From contig NZ_PJZH01000006.1 in NCBI RefSeq assembly GCF_002858715.1, positions 62,001 to 126,000 on the forward strand: DNA of 64,000 bases, written 5' to 3'. The translations under genes were made by a program, and so were the position numbers. The stretch comes from Chimaeribacter coloradensis (lineage in GTDB: Bacteria > Pseudomonadota > Gammaproteobacteria > Enterobacterales > Enterobacteriaceae). Of this stretch, positions 60,564-64,000 are shown piece by piece; position 1 is the stretch's first letter, and the number at the start of each line of letters is the position of its first letter. The notes beneath the pieces were generated by a model. The model saw nothing but the letters and a program-made list of their open reading frames with translations, was not told the DNA's origin and searched no databases.

Positions 60564-60744
60564 GGTGAACTCCTCGGGTGGCAGACGGGCACCCGGTAAC
60601 CATGCAAGGCGGGTGCCACCCGCCGCAGGCCGTGTCGCAAATCTTCAATACAGCGGGTCACCGGCCGCGTTATTGATTACCCCATCGCCGCGCTGACCGG
60701 GCGCTGCCCATGACGCCATCCACTGAGAAACAGGGGTAACAGAG

Positions 60745-61884
60745 ATGAAAGACGCTTCGCCTATCGATTTTATCTATCTTTCCGAACCGGACATGATCCG
60801 CGCCGGGGTCACCGATATGGCGGCCTGCGTGGACACCATGGAGGAGATGTTCGGCCTGCTCTACCGGGGGGACTACCGCATGGCCGGGCCGAACAATGAT
60901 TCCCACGGGGCGATGGTGACCTTCCCGGCGCACTCCCCCTTCCCCACCATGCCGAAACCCACCGCCGACCGCCGCCTGATGGCGATGCCCGCCTACCTCG
61001 GCGGCAGCTTCTGCACCGCCGGGGTGAAGTGGTACGGCTCAAATATCGAGAACCGCCGGAAAGGGCTGCCGCGCTCGATCCTGATGTTTACCCTGAGTGA
61101 CGCCGACACCGGCGCGCCGCTGGCCTTTATGTCCGCCAACCTGCTCTCCGCCTACCGTACCGGGGCGGTGCCGGGGGTGGGCGCACGCCACCTGGCGCGC
61201 CGGGATGCCAGAGTGATCGGCCTGCTGGGGCCGGGGGTGATGGGGAAAACGGCGGTGGCGGCGTTTATCGCGGTCTGCCCGGAGATCGACACCCTCCAGG
61301 TGAAGGGGCGCGGCAGCAAAAGCCTTGACCACTTCCTCTCCTGGGTCAGCCAGACCTACCCGCAGATCACCCGGGTGCGGGTGGTCGACACCCTGGAAGA
61401 GGTGGTGCGCGGCGCGGACATCGTCACCTATTGCAGCTCAGGCGAAGTGGGCGACCCGGCCACCTACCCGCTGGTCAGGCGCGAATGGGTGAAGCCGGGC
61501 GCGTTCCTTGCCATGCCGGCCCTGTGCAACATCGACGAGGGCATGGAGCAGCCCGACGTGCGCAAAGTGCTGGATAACACCGGCCTGTACCACGCCTGGT
61601 ATGACGAAGTGCCGAAACCGGCGCACCACACCATCCCGGTGATCGGCGTGCGGTTTATGGACATGCTGGCCGAAGGGAAACTCACCGCGGACCAGCTGGA
61701 GGATATCGGCAAAATCGTGGCCGGTGACGCGCCGGGCCGCCAGAACGACGAGGAGATCATCCTGATGTCGGTGGGCGGGATGCCGGTCGAGGATGTGGCC
61801 TGGGGCACGGTGGTCTACCGCAATGCCCTGGCGCGGGGCATCGGCGTCACCCTCAATCTGTGGGAAACCCCGGCGTTGCGCTGA
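60745..61884 (+). CDS. ornithine cyclodeaminase family protein (tyramine oxidase subunit B type)
   Basis: 379 residues, OCD/mu-crystallin fold. LSAYRTGAVPGVGARHLARRDARVIGLLGPGVMGKTAVAAF holds the substrate Arg and the NAD(P)-binding Rossmann motif (GLLGPGVMG, about residues 158-166). The GGSFCTAGVKWYGSN segment and length match proteins annotated as tyramine oxidase subunit B. It is followed by RidA and an FAD oxidoreductase, so imine chemistry on an amine or amino acid is likely. The exact substrate is not shown. Confidence 0.88.
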   Translation: MKDASPIDFIYLSEPDMIRAGVTDMAACVDTMEEMFGLLYRGDYRMAGPNNDSHGAMVTFPAHSPFPTMPKPTADRRLMAMPAYLGGSFCTAGVKWYGSNIENRRKGLPRSILMFTLSDADTGAPLAFMSANLLSAYRTGAVPGVGARHLARRDARVIGLLGPGVMGKTAVAAFIAVCPEIDTLQVKGRGSKSLDHFLSWVSQTYPQITRVRVVDTLEEVVRGADIVTYCSSGEVGDPATYPLVRREWVKPGAFLAMPALCNIDEGMEQPDVRKVLDNTGLYHAWYDEVPKPAHHTIPVIGVRFMDMLAEGKLTADQLEDIGKIVAGDAPGRQNDEEIILMSVGGMPVEDVAWGTVVYRNALARGIGVTLNLWETPALR

Positions 61885-61947
61885 GCCTTCCCTTTTACCC
61901 GTTACGGCAGTGCGCGGCGCTGCCCTGTTCACTCACTGGAAAACAGC

Positions 61948-62364
61948 ATGAATTCTATTACCAAAGTCACCACCGGCTCTGTGTTTGAGCAAAAAGCGAG
62001 CTACTCACGTCTGGTCAAAGTCGATAACTGGATCTACGTCTCCAACACTGCCGGGCGCAACCCCGAGACCAAAACCATCCCGGAGGCGGTCACCGACCAG
62101 ACGCACCAGGTGTTCGCCAATATCGAAGCCGCGCTGGCGGCCGTGGGCGCCACCCTGGCCGATGTGATCGCCTCGCGGGTGTTTATTCAGGACCCGGCCG
62201 ATGTGCCGGTGGTGATGGCAATTATCGGTGACAAATTCCACGGCATTAACCCGGCTTCCACCGTGACCTGCCCGCCGCTCGGCTCCACGGTCTACAAGGT
62301 GGAAATTGAGGTGACGGCTTACCACGGCGCGTCCCGGGCCAGGGTTGAGGCGATCACCCTGTAA
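61948..62364 (+). CDS. RidA family protein (reactive enamine/imine deaminase)
   Basis: 138 residues. WIYVSNTAGRNPETKTIPEA, QTHQVFANIEAALAAVGATLADVIASRVFIQD and PASTVTCPPLGS are the RidA pattern; however, the canonical Arg-x-Glu end is replaced by VYKVEIEVTAY, with the acidic residue kept. It would hydrolyse enamine/imine products of the neighbouring oxidase or cyclodeaminase, protecting PLP enzymes. Third position in the gene order, 63 bases after the OCD-type gene. Confidence 0.92.
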   Translation: MNSITKVTTGSVFEQKASYSRLVKVDNWIYVSNTAGRNPETKTIPEAVTDQTHQVFANIEAALAAVGATLADVIASRVFIQDPADVPVVMAIIGDKFHGINPASTVTCPPLGSTVYKVEIEVTAYHGASRARVEAITL

Positions 62365-62409
62365 TGACCCTGCATCCGCTCCCGGCAACCCGATTTTAAG
62401 AGGTGTTTT

Positions 62410-63702
62410 ATGGCTCCAGCAATTACCCCGGTCCGCACCGCTGCCGGGTTCCCCGCGTCCACCGGCGTGGTGGTGATTGGCGGCGGCATCGTCGGCCTGA
62501 CTGCCGCCCTGACGCTGGCGGAACGCAATATCCCGGTGGTGGTACTGGAAAAAGGCCGCCTGGCGGGGGAGCAGTCCTCACGCAACCTCGGCTGGGTGCG
62601 TAAAACCAGCCGCCACGCCGGGGACATCCCCCTGGCGCTGGCCGCCGACCGGCTCTGGGCGGCGCTGCCGGCACGGGTGGGCCATGACATAGGCTACCGG
62701 CAGGCCGGGATCATGTTCGTGGCGCGCACACAGGCGCAGATGGCGATGCACGAAGGCTGGCTGAAATCGGTGGAGGCGCTGTCGCTCGATGCCCGTCTGC
62801 TCAGCCGGGCAGAGATCGCCGCCCGGGTGCCGGGCGGCCGGGGGCAGTGGGCGGGCGGGATCTATACCCCCTCCGACGGGCGGGCGGAACCGTCGCTGGC
62901 GGCCAGCGCCATTGCGGCGGCGGCTATGGCCAGAGGCGTGGTGATTGTGGAGAACTGCGCGGTGCGCACCCTCGCCACCGCGGGCGGGAAAGTCAGCGGT
63001 GTGGTCACGGAAAAGGGCGAGATCCGCTGTGAGCAGGTGCTGCTGGCGGGCGGGCTGTGGTCGCGGCGCTTCCTCGGCAACCTCGGCATCGCCCTGCCGA
63101 CGCTGCCGCTGATCTGCTCCGTGCTGCGCACCAAACCCATGGCGGGGCCGACAGAGATTGCCGTCGGCGCGCCCGATTTCTCTTTCCGCAAGCACAAGGA
63201 CGGCGGCTTTATCATCACCCAGCGGGGGGCGCTGGATGCCTCCCTGACGCTGGATCACCTGCTGCTGGGGCCGCGTTACCTGCCTCAGCTCCGCGCCCAG
63301 CGGGATTTTCTGCGCATTTCGATCGGCAAACCCTTCCTGAAAGATCTGGCGCTGCCGCGCCGCTGGAAGGGCGAAAAACCCTCGCCCTTCGAACGCATCC
63401 GCACCCTGGACCCGCAGGCCAACCCGGTGCTTAACCGGGAAGCGATGACCAACCTGATGGCCGCGTGGCCGGCGTTTGAGCGGGCAGAAATTGAAGAGGC
63501 GTGGGCCGGTGTGATTGACGTCACCCCAGACTCCAACCCGGTGATCGGCCCGGTCGCCGCCCTGCCCGGCCTGACCCTCGCCACCGGGTTTTCCGGCCAC
63601 GGCTTCGGCACCTCTCCCGCCGCCGGGCAACTGGCCGCCGATATGCTCTCCGGCCGCCCGCCGCTGATTGACCCGGCGCTCTATCGGTTTGACCGCTTCT
63701 GA
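62410..63702 (+). CDS. FAD-dependent oxidoreductase (DAO family)
   Basis: 430 residues. The FAD-binding VVVIGGGIVGLTAALTLAE spans about residues 20-38; EQSSRNLGWVRKTSRHAGD follows as in amine/amino-acid oxidases, and GFSGHGFGTSPAAGQLAADMLSG closes the FAD site. It probably oxidises an amine or D-amino acid to an imine that RidA then hydrolyses. It ends 14 bases before the truncated hydrolase. Confidence 0.9.
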   Translation: MAPAITPVRTAAGFPASTGVVVIGGGIVGLTAALTLAERNIPVVVLEKGRLAGEQSSRNLGWVRKTSRHAGDIPLALAADRLWAALPARVGHDIGYRQAGIMFVARTQAQMAMHEGWLKSVEALSLDARLLSRAEIAARVPGGRGQWAGGIYTPSDGRAEPSLAASAIAAAAMARGVVIVENCAVRTLATAGGKVSGVVTEKGEIRCEQVLLAGGLWSRRFLGNLGIALPTLPLICSVLRTKPMAGPTEIAVGAPDFSFRKHKDGGFIITQRGALDASLTLDHLLLGPRYLPQLRAQRDFLRISIGKPFLKDLALPRRWKGEKPSPFERIRTLDPQANPVLNREAMTNLMAAWPAFERAEIEEAWAGVIDVTPDSNPVIGPVAALPGLTLATGFSGHGFGTSPAAGQLAADMLSGRPPLIDPALYRFDRF

Positions 63703-63715
63703 CGCGGTACAGGCG

Positions 63716-64000
63716 ATGCCCACCCCGATGGCCCCGGATGACGCCGCATGGCTGGCCGCATTACAGACGGCAGTGGGCGGGGTTGACAGCGAAACCTGGT
63801 TTGTCGGGCACAGCCTTGGTTGCATCACCACATTACGCTACCTGAGCCGGCAAGCGCCCGGTTGCCGCGCTGGCGGCATCATTATGGTGTCCGGCTTCAG
63901 TGAGCCGGTGCCTGCCCTGCCTGAGCTGGACGCCTTTACCCGCACCCCGCTGGACAGCGCACAGCTTATCGGCCTGGTGCCGCACCGGGTTGTGGTGGCC
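63716..64000 (+). CDS. RBBP9/YdeN-type alpha/beta hydrolase, N-terminally truncated and cut by window edge
   Basis: The frame from ATG 63716 (MPTPMAPDDAAWLAALQ) runs off the window after 95 codons. WFVGHSLGCITTLRYLS is the nucleophile elbow (Ser in GHSLG). Family members normally start about 40 residues earlier with a Tyr-Leu-x-His-Gly-Tyr motif. The four codons before the ATG (AVQA) look like the end of that lost part, after which the FAD gene's stop codon intervenes. It is probably a deletion product; whether it is expressed is unclear. Confidence 0.65.
   Translation, partial: MPTPMAPDDAAWLAALQTAVGGVDSETWFVGHSLGCITTLRYLSRQAPGCRAGGIIMVSGFSEPVPALPELDAFTRTPLDSAQLIGLVPHRVVVA

Noticed and set aside
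59397-60599. 400-codon open frame on the plus strand
   Set aside because: Antisense to the AraC gene, low-complexity Arg/Gln/His translation, no domain.
62578-63831. 417-codon open frame on the minus strand
   Set aside because: It lies fully opposite the FAD oxidoreductase, has a Gln/Arg/His-rich composition typical of the reverse strand of a high-GC gene, and has no ribosome site.

Overview
The window is chromosomal DNA from a GC-rich member of the Enterobacterales. This rests on recognisable mdtJI, yddG, rluF, treA, yaiL, a Nac-type regulator and a GlgX-like enzyme, and on enterobacterial Shine-Dalgarno and promoter sequences. The genus cannot be fixed from the sequence; Erwiniaceae, Yersiniaceae and the high-GC Enterobacteriaceae all remain possible. 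I saw no rRNA, tRNA, CRISPR array, complete insertion sequence or prophage. The window is mostly metabolic and transport genes with local regulators, plus two small AT-richer accessory spots and several decayed genes.

Layout. 0-6 kb: the end of an SDR gene, two small proteins, LysR, SDR, a MocR-type regulator divergent from an EamA exporter, and the spermidine exporter mdtJI. mdtJI has a long leader carrying a 32-codon upstream ORF and a strong hairpin. 6.5-12.5 kb: an accessory, defence-like spot. It holds two orphan genes, a complete AbiE-type toxin-antitoxin pair with its promoter-operator flanked by near-identical 21-bp repeats, an RluA-family gene broken at a perfect 26-bp palindrome, yaiL, a predicted small RNA, and an Abi_2/HEPN gene frameshifted at a run of six G. 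12.6-18.6 kb: trehalase, GNAT, glutathione peroxidase, YddG and another exporter, with gene remnants between.

18.8-28.3 kb is the most coherent block. It has a periplasmic amino-acid binding protein plus pxpB-pxpC-pxpA (ATP-dependent 5-oxoprolinase), an aspartate-type aminotransferase, a Nac-like LysR regulator, a biotin-carrier-like protein with a degenerate attachment site, an SDR, and the two permeases and ATPase of an amino-acid ABC importer. The nac-like gene has a textbook sigma-54 promoter and an NtrC-type enhancer. Dyads of the form ATA-N9-TAT, the Nac consensus, lie at four intergenic positions. Two of these sit about 64 bp upstream of matching -10 elements. I read this as a nitrogen-limitation regulon in which NtrC switches on a local Nac paralogue, which then drives uptake and breakdown of 5-oxoproline or a related amide; this reading is inference.

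28.3-41.8 kb: an MFS transporter, a HisN-type phosphatase and a DeoR regulator; GNAT genes; a GH15 enzyme divergent from a GlgX-type debranching enzyme; a GDSL hydrolase; LysR; SDR; a second accessory spot with an unknown gene and an orphan Phd-like antitoxin; and an aldo/keto reductase. 41.9-54 kb: an alpha/beta hydrolase divergent from a CGNR regulator across an array of GTTACA half-sites; rluF; a DapA-family gene; a TetR-controlled MATE pump with a serine hydrolase across paired operators; tautomerase and carboxymuconolactone decarboxylase genes; an O-methyltransferase; and LysR. The convergent pair dapA-like/LysR appears twice, at 45 and 53 kb, and the two copies have decayed in complementary ways. 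A REP-like palindrome family recurs in the intergenic DNA.

54-64 kb: a PACE pump, a racemase-like protein with an SLC13 carrier, LysE, a 2OG-Fe(II) oxygenase, an APC permease, and an AraC regulator divergent from an ornithine-cyclodeaminase-like / RidA / FAD-oxidoreductase operon suited to amine or amino-acid catabolism. The last of these genes is followed by an N-terminally truncated RBBP9/YdeN-type hydrolase that runs off the window.
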